64,000 nt of DNA, from assembly GCF_901933205.1 (NCBI RefSeq), contig NC_044590.1, forward strand, positions 7,455,501 to 7,519,500, given 5' to 3'. The notes under the pieces were generated by a model. That model did not search any database, was not told where the DNA came from, and was given only the letters and a program-made list of their open reading frames with translations. The DNA is from Camarhynchus parvulus. Taxonomy: Eukaryota; Chordata; Aves; Passeriformes; Thraupidae. The position numbers and the translations under genes are program-made. Shown piece by piece: positions 1 through 13,885 of this stretch (position 1 is its first letter; the number at the start of each line of letters is the position of its first letter).

Positions 1-300
1 CTCCCTCCAGTTCTACCTTTTTTTTTCCCTCTGAGGTTTATGGCCTAGCTTTTTCCTGTAATAAAGCATCAGATAATTTAATTATAGTCAGACAGCAAAC
101 AAGGTAGACCTTTCATGAGTAGTATGTAACAAATAGATCAAAGATGAGGAAAATACTTCTGGCAATACATCTTGACACTGTAAACAGTGACTTAAGGTTG
201 TCTTACCTGAAGTAAGAGGAAAAAATAAGTACCTAGAGAATAGCCAGGAACTGGTTTGACATCAGATTTTCATTAAAACACTTGTTTTCTTCCCCTTCAG

Positions 301-357
301 GAAGGCTTTGTGATACCTGACGAAGGAGCACCGCAGGAGGAACAAGAAGAGTATTAA
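301..357 (+). CDS. MAPRE1: MAPRE1 (EB1) last coding exon, C-terminal tail
   Basis: This is the final coding exon of the microtubule plus-end tracking protein EB1. A pyrimidine tract ending in ttcag at 300 is followed by 18 codons and TAA at 355-357. They read EGFVIPDEGAPQEEQEEY, which matches the vertebrate EB1 tail almost residue for residue; human EB1 has GG where this has GA. In EB1 the acidic tail and terminal EEY motif bind CAP-Gly domains of CLIP-170 and p150Glued, recruiting them to growing microtubule ends. Only the tail is here: the calponin-homology and EB coiled-coil domains lie upstream of the window. Bases 1-300 are the end of the last intron. MAPRE1 lies beside the BPIFB cluster in mammals and birds, so it anchors the identity of the locus. 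Identification is nearly certain. Confidence 0.95.
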   Translation, partial: EGFVIPDEGAPQEEQEEY

Positions 358-1965
358 CAGACCACATACTGTACCAGCAGAGCAGCAACATCAGAATTCT
401 TTGCCCCAGATCATGTGCTTAACTGTAAAATACTCCACTTTATTCTTAGAGGACTCACTGGTTTCTTTTCATAAGCAAAAAAAAAGTACCTCTTCTTAAA
501 GTGCACTTTGCAGAAGTTTCACTTTTACAGTGGGTTTGAGTTAGGAGCTCTTTCTCACGCTGTAGCAGAGCAGTATTCACATCGAGGTGGTATATTTAGG
601 GAGCAAGAGGCTGAATATTTGGAACATGTTGCAGAATGGTTTGCTGGTAAAACACTGGTTTGTGGGAAGACTCTTTTTGTATCTAAGGCGGTGTGCAGTA
701 GAGAAATTAAAGACTGACTCACAGAAAGATTGAGTTAATGTGAAATTGCAGAACAGAAATTATAATAAATGCCTTAAGAGTATTTAAAATATGCTTCCAT
801 ATGCCAAATTGAAGTAATGTGATGGGAGATTTTATGTGCTTCATATTGGGGTAGACGTTTGTTTAACTCCATTCACTGCTGTCCGAGAGGCCTTGCGTGG
901 CAGTCTCACTGTGTCAGCAAGTGCTCAAAAGGGGCTATTAAAACAAAACTCCATTCCTATGTAAAGCTGCTTACTAAGTGATTAGTTCTCGATGAAATGG
1001 GCCTTAACGTTGCCTGTCACAAGATTAGAGGGAGTATGAACAGCTGAGACACATAAATTACCTTGAAGAGTGCTGAAGCCTTTTTCTGTGGCATTGTGGC
1101 TTTGCCAAAACGTACTGTGTTTTCTGTAAGAAAAGCAAAACAAAGCAAAGGGCACACAGTCTTACTGCCTAAAATGTCCTTCAGAAGTGATTTTTCTTCC
1201 TGGCTGTTGTTTTTATTTGTTCTCTTTATTTTCATTTCTGTTGGAATCCCTTCTGTTCTCTCACTTTTCCCTTTCCCATCCCAAGGAATGCTGAACACGC
1301 CCAATAGTTGTAACAGGACTTGCACTGTGCAGCTGGCTTTGAATGAAAGTGAATTGAGCACATGAGGATGATATTTTTCTGTCTGCTTTCTTTTTTTTTC
1401 CCCCCTTTGAACCAGGACATATGAGTAATAACACTTGCCAGTTCAGTAGTCTTCTGGGGTAAAAACTAAAAGATGCTGGCTAACAGAGCTAATGTTATTG
1501 CAGAAAATACAGTACTGAGACTAACTTAAATATTAATATTTAAAATACTTTCCTTAACTGTCCTTTTTTTTCTATCATGCCCCTCATTACTGTTGTGTTT
1601 GGCAAGATCCTGCAAGACTTCTGACCCCCTTTCACTACTGAGATTGATCAGTCCTGTTGTGCTTGTATTCATTTGTTTCTGGTGGTAGCTTGTCCTAAAA
1701 TGTGTGTAGGAGAGCATTTTATGGTAATTGTGTAGTGCATGAATCTTTGTGAAGTTCAGAGAAAAACCCAAATTCAGTGAATGCCAAAAATGCAAGTATC
1801 TAGCCATTGTTTAAAATTGCAGTGGTGCTATTTCTCTTGTGGCCTTTTAGACTTCTGTTGCCCTAAAACTCCATTTTATTGAGAAACCATATTTGACTTG
1901 GATTTTTCTTGACAGGGTTTTTCTATTTTAAGCAGTTTCTAAATAAAGTTCTGTATTTCAAGAGT
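358..1965 (+). other. MAPRE1: MAPRE1 3' UTR with two poly(A) signals
   Basis: This AT-rich non-coding sequence follows the MAPRE1 stop. AATAAA hexamers lie at 764-769 and 1942-1947. The second is followed by a T/GT-rich stretch typical of a cleavage site, so the main transcript probably ends near 1960-1970; the first may give a shorter form. A 3' UTR of about 1.6 kb fits the long UTR known for this gene. The exact end is inferred. Confidence 0.7.
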
Positions 1966-2230
1966 GTCATGTCTGCTGGAGTCTCTCATGCTTTCAGATA
2001 CGATTAGGCAGAGCTGAAGCCTGTGATAGTTTCATGATGAAGCTTGCAGGACCTGGAATTTCAGCATCCATTCCCCAGTTCCAGGCATTGCTAACCTCAG
2101 TAGCAGCAGTATTGGAACTTTGTTTGGACTGTGCTGGCACAAATGGTTGTTTTATTTTTTGGGTTTTTTTTTTCTCCTTTCTGTGTTTTCCCTCCCACAA
2201 GTCAATGGGATGTGAGTGTGGTGTTGACTT

Positions 2231-2250
2231 CCTCCTCCTCCTCCTCCTCT
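2231..2250 (+). repeat. (CTC)n microsatellite
   Basis: A short run of about six CTC units lies just downstream of the MAPRE1 3' end. It is non-coding. Confidence 0.8.
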
Positions 2251-4729
2251 TGGTGTGGGAATAGGGATGTGTTACAGGAATGCTGTCACATGACTTTGTG
2301 TGTTTAACGTGTTTTGAAACTGCTAAAACACTGGTTATGAGTTACAGACAAACAAGATGTTAATTGTTTCTGTCACCAGGCTCTGTGAGCAGACTGACTG
2401 TAAACTGAGTTGATTTGTTTGACTTGGATTGTGTTTCTTAGATGAGCTTAAATGTTCCTGTCACAGCTGTGTGCACAGACCAGCATCTGCAGAGAAGTGC
2501 TCATGGAATGGGAAGTGATCCCTGCAGGGCTGCTCCTGGGCTGGAGAGCACCTTCCCTGCCCCTGAGGGCTCTGTGGTTGCCTTACTGAGGAGAACAGGC
2601 ACTGCTGGCACTGCCTGCTGGTGTGGCACAGCTGGGGCTGGACATAGACCCAGGGTTTGATGCACATAAAATCTTCTTTCCCATTACTTCCTTGCTTTGA
2701 AGTCGGAAGCATATTTTTTTTCGACTCTAAATATTCCATTATTCCAGCAACTCAAAGCAAAAGGTGGCAGCAGGATGTGGCTGAAGGTGAAGATGAATTT
2801 TGGGAGGTCAGAAGTTGTGCACTGGGACCTGGTTGCTTCAAGTCTCCTTCCAAGACTTGCATGTGTGGAACGGGGAAGCAACAGGTCATCAGATGGGTTG
2901 GTTTTGGTCAAAGCAGGTAAATGGCCTTTCCTGCTAAGAGAAGGCTGAGTCAGAATTGCTGCTGGTGTGCCTTGGGAGGCCCATGGATGTGCATTATAAA
3001 GCTGAATTGCAGTGGCAGTCTGGTCAGCCACCCACTGCTCAGATTTCCAGGTGCTTACATCACTCCTTTGCTACCAAGATGAGCTGTAGATAGAATGGGA
3101 ACAAACTCATGTAGCCGATTTATGGCTCCATTGTAACATCTTGGCATAATCTGGTTTTTAATATCCTTTTTGGGAAGCGAATTACAATAGGCTCAACTCA
3201 AACCCATAGACTTAACATAGCTACTCTGTTACCCTGGTACAGTATATGCTGTTAAATGCTCACCTGCTGGAATGATTCTGATAGCATCCAACCTTTCCTA
3301 GTATCTTAGTTCTATCAGTTCTTTGAGAAACAAACAGAATGGAAGAAGCAAAAGCTCATATCTCCTTTCTGTACCAACATGTCTTACTTGCAGGTGGACT
3401 CGTGGATGTTTTTTTTTATCTTTTATTATTCATTTTTTAAAAAATTCCTGGTTTGCAATGACAATTCTTACTGTAACTGGTAAAAAGCCTTCAAATAAAG
3501 GCCAGAAACTTTCTTGTTGTCATATCACATTGCAGTTTAATGTGGCTGCTTGAGCACTCAGTCACCTCGTAGGCTGTGTGGTAGAGTGTCCTTTCACAGG
3601 AGCAGGCTCAGGGGTGGGAGTTGAGGGCATCTTGTCAAGGATAAGGCTGGAATCTGCTGCTCACAAGGGAAAAGTATTTTTTGCAAGATGGAGTGTAAAC
3701 TCAAAGGGCTGTACCATAGATCTCAGGCCAGTCTGATGGTGCACACCCTGTGCCTCTAATCCTGTGCCAGTACCAGGAAAAAGGGATAATAATGTGGGCT
3801 GTTATTGCAGGTTACTGGCAGAGGAGAGGGAGTTTGTGTTAGGACAGCTGAGGAATTACTGATCTTCTAATGTGGAGAAAGTGAGGTGAGATGGAGCCAT
3901 TGGCAATTCATAATCACTTCTGGTTGATGGCAGTGGGATGGCAGGGGGTGTGTAGGGAGGGCAGCTCTGGTGATGCTCTGAATGCAGGCAGCAAGCGCAG
4001 AGCATCATCTGCAGGGTGAGACCTGAGCAGCCTCATGAGCGAGATCTCTTGGGGTCAGAGGTGTCTGGCCTCTTGGTTCTTCACAGAAATTCCATTTGGG
4101 GAGTTCATGGGCCTGCAGTGAGTGGAAGGAGGGATGGTAAAAGTGTGACCAGAGAACGTGCTGGGTGTGCATGGGAGGAGAAATTCGAGAAGGTTGCAGA
4201 AGAGGATAAATGTGTGAGAACAAAATGGTGCCATGGAGTGGTACAGGGACAATGCAAAAATGTCCGGTGTGGGAAAACAGCCCTAGGGAAAGAAAGGAAC
4301 AGTGCGCTGTTGGGGGGCTGGAGAGGAGGGATGGATGCATGAGCACTGGGCAGGACAGAGTGGTCCTGCTGTGCTGCAGGAAGGGAGCTGGGTTTGATTT
4401 GGGCAAAGCCGAGCCAGAGAAAGGTAAAACAAATGGGGTTTCTCTTTTGAGTAACACCTCTTAAGCTGATGAATCAGGCTCTCTGGAAGAAAATGGTCTT
4501 TTTGAGGCTGTGCAGATGTAAACTGTCAATAAGACAATCTTTATCTTCCATTTAATCTTTTCCTTGTAATAGAGAAGGAACAAAGTTAAAGTAAACCAAA
4601 ACTTCTAAGGACAAAAAGGAAATTTTCAGAAGGCAACCCCAGCTTTGAGGAGGCAAAGGCCACTCTCTGTAAAAATGATTCTTCTCTTTTTCAACACAGC
4701 TGGCTGGCTTTGTGAACTGTGGCCTTTAA

Positions 4730-4895
4730 ATAATATATCTTTAACTTTGATATATATTATTTTAGGTATAAATATTTATTTAAACAATATATAAATATTG
4801 AAACAGTATGACAACATACAATAATATTAAATATTATATGTAGCTATGTTATATACATTTCTATTATTTATATATAAATATATATGATTTATAGA
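4730..4895. repeat. AT-rich low-complexity tract
   Basis: About 165 bp are almost entirely A and T, with many TATA and ATAATA tracts. No coding or regulatory role is evident. Confidence 0.8.
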
Positions 4896-5649
4896 GAAAA
4901 AATTCTTTTGTCTGACCTGTCAGAGCTGTAGGACAGAGGAACTGGTGCAATTTTTGTTTTCAAGTCCAACAGATGTTTTGCAGACATTTTCCTCTTGAAA
5001 ATATTTCATGAAATGGTTGCCTGTCAATCTTCTCTGACTCTGATTTTGTCCCCAGGGTATGCATAAGGATGAATGGACATTCAGGAGGCATTAAGTCTCA
5101 GGGGACAGCATGGATATAAATCTTAACATGTCCAAAGCTCTGCAGGTTGATATTTATGGAGTGATGAGCAGATGAGATTAAAATGAGGGATGGTGGAGGT
5201 GGGTCTGTTTCCAAGACCTGAATATAAACCTGTGTTTAATCTTGGCTTTTCTCTCCAGGAAGGGCGTTCTGGGAGAGTGGGGAGGAAATGGCAGCAGAGG
5301 TTTGTGGCAGTGGCTGTCAGGAGTGGGGGGAGCCCCTCAGCAGAGGTGGGGCAGCCACCCTGGAGCCTCCCCCTGCGAGTTGTGGATGCACGGGGAGGTG
5401 GGAACAGATGGAATGTGCTGCTGCCAGGGTGAGTGGCACCACAGCAAGTGAAACCATCTCCCTCTGACACTGCTGCACCGTGGGACACAAAGAGCTGGTG
5501 GGAACTGGTTTCCCTCTGTTTCAGGTAAGGCTGATCTGTGTAAAGCATCCTCAGGCTGGCAGGAGCTGTGCAGGGTTACCTGGGGTGGTAAAGCTTTGCA
5601 AGCAGAGGCCTTTCCTCAGAGGGAGGGTCAGAAAGAATGACCTTGGAAA

Positions 5650-5935
5650 AATCACTGAATTGTTTGGGTTGAAAAAGCCCTCCAGGATTATTGAGTCCCA
5701 TTGTCCCCTGGCACTGCCAAGGCCACCATGTCCCCAAGTGCTACATCCACACAGCTTTTAAGCTTCTCCAAGGATGGGGACTCCACCACTGCCCTGGGCC
5801 ACCTGTGTCAGTACCTGGCAACCCTGTCAGGGAAGAAATTTCTCCTAATATCCAACCTAAGCCTCCCCTGGCACAATTAGAAGCCATTTTCAGCACATTT
5901 ACTGTACTGCCCCTGTTCCTCCCTTTCTGCAGGAT
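5650..5935 (-). mobile_element. CR1 LINE 3'-end fragment
   Basis: The plus strand reads as the reverse complement of a CR1 tail. It begins with a degenerate tttgggttg motif and continues through the characteristic 'gatggggactccaccactg' and 'tctcctaatatccaacctaa' passages. It is a truncated, diverged copy, as is usual for this avian LINE. Confidence 0.8.
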
Positions 5936-7480
5936 ATAGTGGTGAGATTCCCTGTGCTGTCAAACTCCACGTAATCCATTCAGGAATCAGACTGGTTTTC
6001 AGTCAAGGAAACTGTCAGACAGGGGTCAATGACTGCCTTTCACAGATACCTCTCATGCTCAACAAGAGGAAAATACTATTTCTGATCACTTAGAGTAAAC
6101 AACAAACTGGCTGGGAAACATCTCTGGAAATACTTGAGGAAATGAATTTCCTCTTCTCCTAATTTATGATATAATTTATGCTTCTTATGAAAAATGTTCC
6201 TTTGCTTCCTCCTTCAAACAGTCAATATTTAAAGGCAATAGCATTAAGGCTCGAGGTTTCCAGTTGTAAGGCAAGGTAACAGCTGATTCCCTTTTGACCA
6301 ATTTAGGAAAGTTTTTATTAGTGAGCAGTAATCACAATGCAAGTTTAATACTTCATTGTTACACAGTGGTTTGTTCCATGTGCAAAATCACTGCAGATGT
6401 GTGTGCAAACTGGAAAGCAGCACGTCCAAATAGCCAGTTTAAAAATAACTGTTTGTCATACCTGTCTAGGTGTGTAATGGCCATGAACTGCACCATTCAG
6501 GCTTCTAATAAATGGTTTGGAAACTCTGGGAGTGTGCCGCAGGGCTCTTTTGGGGTTCACTTTTGATTCATCTGTTACAGCCAGCCACGTCTATGATCTG
6601 TTTTTCTCAGTTATGAATTACCTGGTTAAGTCTAGGTGTGAATTTACAATGCTTGTTTTCACAGGTTTGAATGGGTTCTGCAGGCAGTGAAAGAAATTAT
6701 AGATAATATTAACAATAGAGACATCGATGACACTTTCTGAAGGCTGACATTGACTGTGATGCTTCACAGCCTGGCTAATGACACTGTCCTCTGGAATGAA
6801 AGATGAAGCTGAAGGAGCAGCAGTCGCAAAAGTAATTTCCTGATGTATTAAAAAAGGAAAAAAAAAGAAGAAAAAGAAAAAAGTAAGAAAAGGAGCCCCC
6901 ATTTGTTACCAGTGGTAGGCAGTGTTTATTTTCATGGCCATGTTCTGTAGTTCCTCCTGGTAGCAAAAGAGAACCTCAGTAATTAATTCTGCTCCCTTTG
7001 GTGCTGTGCACATGATGTCACTGTCTGTCCTGCAGGAAGGGTCTGGACTATGTGCAACCCAAATTCAGAAGCAGGGATCCCATTCTGACTCTAGGGTATT
7101 TCTGAGACCCAGCCCCACCTCCAGAGCTGCTGGGATTTGTCTTCCACTTGAACTGATTTTCTTGTGCTGCCAGGAAATGTGTCTGCTCCTTAAGCATTCA
7201 TTTCTCCATCAAATAGAAAACATGAGCATCCTCCCTGATGGAATTGACTTAATAAACCAGTTCCTCATTTAAGAATGTCTCTTGTAAAGTAATGGATTTG
7301 GTGATAAATGACTCCTTCAAATGGATTCTCTTTTGGGTTTAACCAGTCTGGTTAGGCTATTGTATATGAGACCATGAATGTAGAAGATTGTGCCTGTTAC
7401 AAAGGCAAATCAGGATATAAGTTATGACAGCTATTCTCCTTCATGGGGTCTGGATTTAGAGGTAAAATGGTCTATTCAGG

Positions 7481-7545
7481 AAGATTGAAAGAACTGAGGT
7501 TAATCCAGCCTGGAGAGAGACTGCACCGGGGCTGGAGGAGGAGAC
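7481..7545 (+). mobile_element. short CR1-like fragment
   Basis: The stretch 'gaaagaactgaggttaatc' followed by 'cagcctggagagagactg' resembles the internal 'gagctgggg...ttcagcctggag' passage of CR1 elements. It is short and diverged, so the call is tentative. Confidence 0.4.
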
Positions 7546-8579
7546 TAAAGGGGTAAGAGCCTCTTGCAAAAACAGTCTATGTCCATGGTGAAATGAACTC
7601 ATGAAATTTAATTCCACATTGAACACTTTTCTTCCCTTCTAATACTAAAGGCAGGGCAGGACTAGAGCATGAATTTCTAAGGAAAGTGGAAAAGTTTGAC
7701 AGACATTCAGCAGAAGGATTCCAACTCCACCATCAGTAGGTGCTGGATTGCATCCCCCCTCTGCTGTGAGGCCCCTCCATTTCCATTCTTTATTCTGTGC
7801 TTCAAAAGCCAAACATTTCTGATTCTTTAGGGATTATAAAGGTTTCCAGTGAGGTGAAATGTGATGATGTATCCCCTCTCCTAATTCATCCCACCCCCAG
7901 CTTTTTCCTTGGCCTTGTGCTTCTCTCTTCTTCATCCAGAGTGGAACCCTTTGAGGTTTCAGGGTTTGCACACCTGGGTGCTGAGATAGCAGGGACAGGG
8001 CAGTGTCACAAGGTGGGAGTGTGCATGGATTGATGGTTGAACATATCTGAGAGAAATGCTTTTTGTTTGTATTGTTGCCTTTTAGGAACTGAGATGGAGA
8101 ACAGACAATTTTTCAGTAATTTCCTAGGATGGTCTATTTAAACAGGATCATCTCATCCTCACTCAGGTTTCTGCTGGCTCACTGAAGCATTCTAGGCTGA
8201 GCACAAAGTCACAATGTTGGATTTTGGATAGGTGCAGTTGGATCCTTTATTCCTGTTTCTCTTCTTTTTGGCATCAGTGAGCTTCAAGCTAACATTGTTC
8301 GTGGAGTTTTTATTGAACTTTGAGTTTGTCTCTAAAGGTTATTGTGGCTGAAAAACATTTGACTTACAGCTCTTTTGGGACAGAGCTCATCCAGGAGCAG
8401 AGGCATGAGGAAACCTGTTTGTCACTTCAGGTGACAGTGAAGTCTGGAGAGGCAGATGGTGGCAGCCTTTGCCTGAATTCTGAAAACAACCTATTGCTTC
8501 TCTGCAGCCTGGGGACTTTAATCAAGGGCTACATCAGAAAATGTGGGTCTGAGCAATGTCAGTTTGCTGGGTGGAGCTA

Positions 8580-8750
8580 TTGCCCAGAGAAGCTGTGGCT
8601 GCCCCATCCCTAGAAGTGCACAGGGCCAGGTTGGACGGGGTTTGGAGGAACCTGGGACAGTGGAAGTTGTCCCTGGCCATGGCAGGAGGGTGAAACCAGC
8701 TGAGGTTTAAGGTTCCTTCCAACCCAAAGCAGACAGTGATTCTGTGATAT
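8580..8750 (+). mobile_element. CR1 LINE 3' end
   Basis: This carries typical CR1 tail phrases in order: 'ttgcccagagaagctgtgg', 'ctgccccatccctagaagtg', 'ccatggcagg' and 'ccttccaacccaaagc', ending in gattctgtgat. That is the usual 3' terminus of CR1. Confidence 0.85.
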
Positions 8751-11700
8751 TTACAAAAATTTCTGCCTGTTCTGGGGCCGTGCAGAATCATTTTCTTGGA
8801 AGTCAAAGGAATGTTGCCTTTGTCAGCTGGTTTGTGATTTAGGGATGTTACCAGCACATCCAATGCCCTGCATGCTCTGGAAATGGCTGTGGGTGCCTGA
8901 GGTTAAACGTGTGTGAAACCACCATGGTGTTACTCCTGTGTCATGGGATCTCCCTCTGCAGACCTGGCACCAAATTCTTTGATATCTGTGACAACAAATG
9001 TGTCAGGATCTCCTCCCTCTCTGTGGGACAGCTGTGCCATGGCCTTGGATTAAGGGTGGGATGCTGCTCCAAGGGGGTAAATGCCTCCTTTACTCCAGGA
9101 TTTGGGAGTCTGTGCCTCCCTTCTGGGAAAGGGTCTCAGGGAGTCTCCTGAGCATTCCTTGGTGTAAAGCAATTCTAGCAGCTCCTGGGAACTCTGCAAA
9201 TTTCTTATTCATGGAATGTTTCAGGTCACCACTCATTTCTCATCTGTGCTTTGCAGGTTATAAGTTTACTTAATTTTTAACTATTTTCTGTGAAATTATA
9301 TGTGGAAACAATTTAAGATATATAATATATATGTATTTCTGCAGAAATTATGTTTATCAACCTTTTGTAGCTTTCTTCCAGGCTTCCACAGCCATGCATT
9401 TATCTCTGGCCAGGAGACATTCTCTCACAGATTCTCTCCAAGAGCCCTGGACTTTGAATGCCTCATGTAAGACAGTGTAGCAAACTGTTATTGTGCCTGT
9501 GTCTCAAATGGGCTCTGAATCTGGTCTATAAAATTGTCCTTGGATATTTTTATTGCTCATAAGATACTGGCATATTATAAATATGGAGAGCAGTGCATTG
9601 GTGGGACTCCTACAGCTCTCATTGTACCTTCCTGTATCAAAATGGGAATTGTACTTTGTGCTGCTGCTCCTGCACCTTCTGTGTCCCTGGGAGATGGTGG
9701 CTGCACCCCAGGAGAGCAGGGACAGCAGGGCCTTGCTCATGATCCTTCTGTAGCTCTGGGCTCTACCCACACTGGGCACTGCCCCGTGGATCCTCACACA
9801 GCCTTTGCTCTCTGGGCTCTAGAGGGGAATCCTGGGGAAATGTTGCTGCTCTCATGGCCTTTCTTCAGTGCCAGGGAGGCACCTTCAGCTTCTGTCAGTC
9901 CCAAACCTCTGTATGCACAGAAATACTGCAGCTCCTCCATTCCCCTTTGGCTTTTTATTCTGCTTTTCCTTTCTCCACCTTCAGTGGCCAATCCCCTCCA
10001 CTCCCTCCTGTTTTCTGCCTCCCCTCAGACTCCCCCTGTGCTGTTCATGTCCCACTGGACTCTCCTGAGGAAGCAGAAGCAGTGGACTAAACCAAATGGC
10101 CTCCCCTGCCACATCCTCCTCTGACAACAAGGCATTCCAGGCACTGAGGCTCCAACCACAACATCCCTCTGTGGGATCCTTCCTCTTTTCAGGCCTTCCT
10201 TGGGACTGGCCCCACCAGATAAAGTTCATTCCTCAGCTCTGCCTTGTCTCCTGCTCAGCCACTGATAAGACCCATGGTGCTTCCTTTGCTCCCATTAAAC
10301 TCTCACAGGACAGGTCTGTGCCTCAGATCTGGGATTCCCCCATTGCACAATGGGATCAGGCCATGCTGCTGGGATTTTAACATTATCCTCCTTCCTAGTC
10401 CAACATTCTCATACCATTTGAACTTCCCCTTTCTTTTTCTTCCCATTTTTTTTCTTCTCCAATTCACACTCCTTGATTGTGTCTCTCTTTATTTGCATCT
10501 CATTCCTATTGCTTACTTTTTCCCTCTCTGGCTCTGCATTCTCCCCCTGATGAGATCCAGCAAGGATCCAGCCCCATGGCTGCTGTTTAAGGTGCTTTAA
10601 AGCACCCAGACAGGGTTCTGTATCTGGGCTGCCATAAAGCTGGGAGATATCTGACTTTTTTTTGTATCTACAGCTGTATTGTTTGTGCTGTTTTCCTTGC
10701 TGTTTGCTCTCTGTTTTCCCTCTTTGGGCTGTGCTCTGCTGTTCAGCAGCACAGGCTGAACAATGTGTGCCTGGGGATTGGGGGTCTCTGCAACAGGGGG
10801 TTCTCCTGTCCAAACAACTTTGCAATGACAGAAGATGTTGATGTTAAATCACTGCTCCCAAGAGTCCAAAATCCTCATTGCTGGCACCTGGGCTCCTAAA
10901 TGGCTGGGTTTGATGCTGGTGGATAGGGTAATGTTGAGTCTTCTGTGGTTGTCATGATTTATCTACCTGTAAATTTTGTGTTACCTTACTAAAACAATCC
11001 TTGTGCATCTTCTCTGGCGTCTGTATAGGAAATGACATGGGCACGTGGAGGCTGCTTTGCATGTGGGCTTGTTGGCTTTCTCTCTGAAAAAGTAATTGTT
11101 CTGTGCTGCCAAACTTGTGTTTTTTAAACCCACAGCCCCTGGTGGGACTGAGCTCGACACTGGTGTAACACTGCCACTGCCTAAACCCAGCTTCTTTTAC
11201 TCTGCTGAATGAATTTAATGATTTTTCTGCTCATAGCTGTAGCAGAAGAGGATTTCCACCAGGTGGTAATGTTGGGCTTTGCTTTGTGCTCTGACCAGCC
11301 TGGGGTTTGTGCAAGGCTTTCAGGGAAGGAGCTGGGAAATGGGATTATATGGTGGGATTAACCTGGGGCATCTCTGCGGAATTTTTTGGGTTTGTTTTGT
11401 TATTTGCACATAAGCTTTGCATATGGGGGAATTTCAGCCCATGAGTGGCTTGCAAATTCTTGACTGCTCACAAATATTTGAATTTAGCTGTTTAAATTGT
11501 TTCTTTGGGCCCCTTTGCTGCTGTTAATGTGTACTCCTGGATCCTTTCAAACCACAGGTCGTTTTGGGGTTTTTTAGGAACTGAGCAAACCTGGGAGGGT
11601 TCTGCAGGGCCAGAGCTGCTCCTTTGTGCTCCGTGGCAAGGGAATGGAGGAAATGTCAAAAGAGGTTCCTTTTAGAAATGCCTTTTCTGTTTGCAAAGCA

Positions 11701-13885
11701 GTTTTCTCTAGTACAGGGAGGCACCAATTTCCAGGTATTTTGGTACATGGCTAAGGTGTGAGCTTCTTGCCCGGGCCCCTTTTCAAAGCCAAAATTTGAT
11801 CTTGGTTTTCATTCAGTTGTCCCCGTGCTTCCTTCTCCACCTGTGCTTACAGCATTCACCTCATTTTTCACTGATATTCTTGTTTTTAGCAGGAGCAGTG
11901 TTTCATCCATTAGAGTACCAGGTGCTGATCTGCAGAACACTGCTGAGTGTCTGAGCATCCTGCTCAGGGGCTTGTCCAGGACCTGTAAAGCAGAGAAATC
12001 CCCATCCTTCCTGGCAGAACAGCCTGTTTTCTCCTGGTCATTCGCATTCCTTGGCAGGTCCTGGTGAGCAGCTGCTCCAGAGGCTGGCAGGCCCCTGCAA
12101 GCACCATCACTTACACTGACAGCCTGTTATTTTTCTATTAGGACTCTCTGATTTTAGGCTGTAAATCACTGACTTGCCGGAGCCCAGGCCTGGCTGCTCT
12201 CCTGTCCAAGGGATTGTATGAAGAGCATCTGCATTTGACTTCTGCTTCCCAGATTTTCCTGCTTGCAGGAAGAGCACATCCTTCTCCTGAGCCACCCTTT
12301 CCAAATCTTGTTTCTCTGCTGCCTTTTCTGTATGGATTATGGGATCATGCATCTTTGTCTTTCCTTCTCCTTGCTGTTTTTAACAGCTCCCAAAATTCTA
12401 CTGCTTCCTGCTGCAAAAGGAGATTTCCTCTCCCCCCATATTCCTTAGAAAAGAGTGCCAGCTCTCTGCCAGGATTCTCTGGTTTTCCTTCTGGAAGCAG
12501 AGTGGAGGATTTGCACAGCACTTGTGTGTAGCACTTGGCTTTGCATGGAAGGGAGGCCAGGAATGGCCTTTGCTCTTCTGAAATCTTATTTAACCTGCAT
12601 GTGGATCTAATTGGCTGAGCTTCACCATCTAAATGTGTTTAGGTCAGGAATTTGTCTGTGACCACTGCAGGGGTTCAAAGTCTGGATATTTTTATAAATT
12701 CCTCTCCTCTGATCCTTTCTTTGCCTTGCCTTTTTTTTTAAACTAACCTTTCCTCTTTAATGTTCTCTGATTTTCTATAACTTTCCCTATTGTGCCCTCT
12801 TTATTTTCCCTGGAATTCCTCTCCTCCATGCAGCCTGGCAGGCACAGGGACCTGTCCCACCCAGGCTTGGCTGAGGATTTGCTCCATGGCTCATGCCCTG
12901 CTGTCATTGTCATGCAGAGCTGGAGATTTTCTCTGCTCATAGGCCATCAGTGATTGCTTTACAGAAAGGCATCCTCTGTTTTGATGGCTCCCCAGAGATG
13001 AATTTATTGGCAAGACACCATAAAAGTTCTTTTTTCTCCGTTCTGCAGCTGAAACTGAACATGCTCACAGTGCCTATTATTTCTGGCACTTGCTGTTTTA
13101 TTAGTAATATTGAGATTTGTGTCTTAATCAGTCAGTTGATGCTGGTCAGCATTCATGGCTGTGCTGCTCTAGTAGGAGGGCAGAATTGTGATAAGATTGA
13201 TAGAAATTTCTGCAATGCCTGCTATATTGAGCCCATATTCTGTCAAGCTTCTCTTGTAACCTTAAAAATAATTAAGCAGCCTTCAGACAATTAGTTTTTC
13301 TGCCTCCTGATTCCTTGTCTTTTTGGCCTCACGATGTTTGTTGCATATTAATAGGGTTTTTCCTGGGCTGTACTTGATGGATCACATTTGTCTGCAAATA
13401 ATTCCTGGCAGGAATATGTTGGATCACTGTCCTGTCGTTGATGCAGGTTCCAGTACAGTGAGCAACATCATGGTCCACACCTTCCTGGTGGGAGAGAGGA
13501 GAAATCCTTTTCAGTGTGCCTGCAAGGAGATGATTTAGACTCTGCATGACCAGGATTTTATGTGGTGGGCTTTGAGGGTCTTTTCCTCCTCACAGGCACT
13601 GCAGATGGCCTTGGGGCATTGTTTCCTCTCTCCTATAACATTGTTACAGAGCTCCCAGTCCCAACCAGCTGCACTTAGGGCTCTCCTAATCCAGTTATCA
13701 TTGTGCCCTGCACCTGTCTGATGGCTACCACAGCCTGTCTCCAGCGAGAGCCACTGATGGGTTTGCTCTTTTTGCACATTTGTCTAATGAATGGTTCTGA
13801 AGCTGTACCTCATAAAGAGCTGGTGTAGCTGATGGGATCTGGGTGTGCTCCCTTGTGGGAATGTTCTTCACTCAGGGTCACTAAA

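Noticed and set aside
1017..1365. Overlapping 100-114 codon frames downstream of MAPRE1
   Set aside because: They lie within the MAPRE1 3' UTR on both strands and show no family similarity.
12893..13294. 133-codon plus-strand frame with many cysteines
   Set aside because: It has no domain similarity and no splice partners, and its composition fits AT-rich non-coding sequence.
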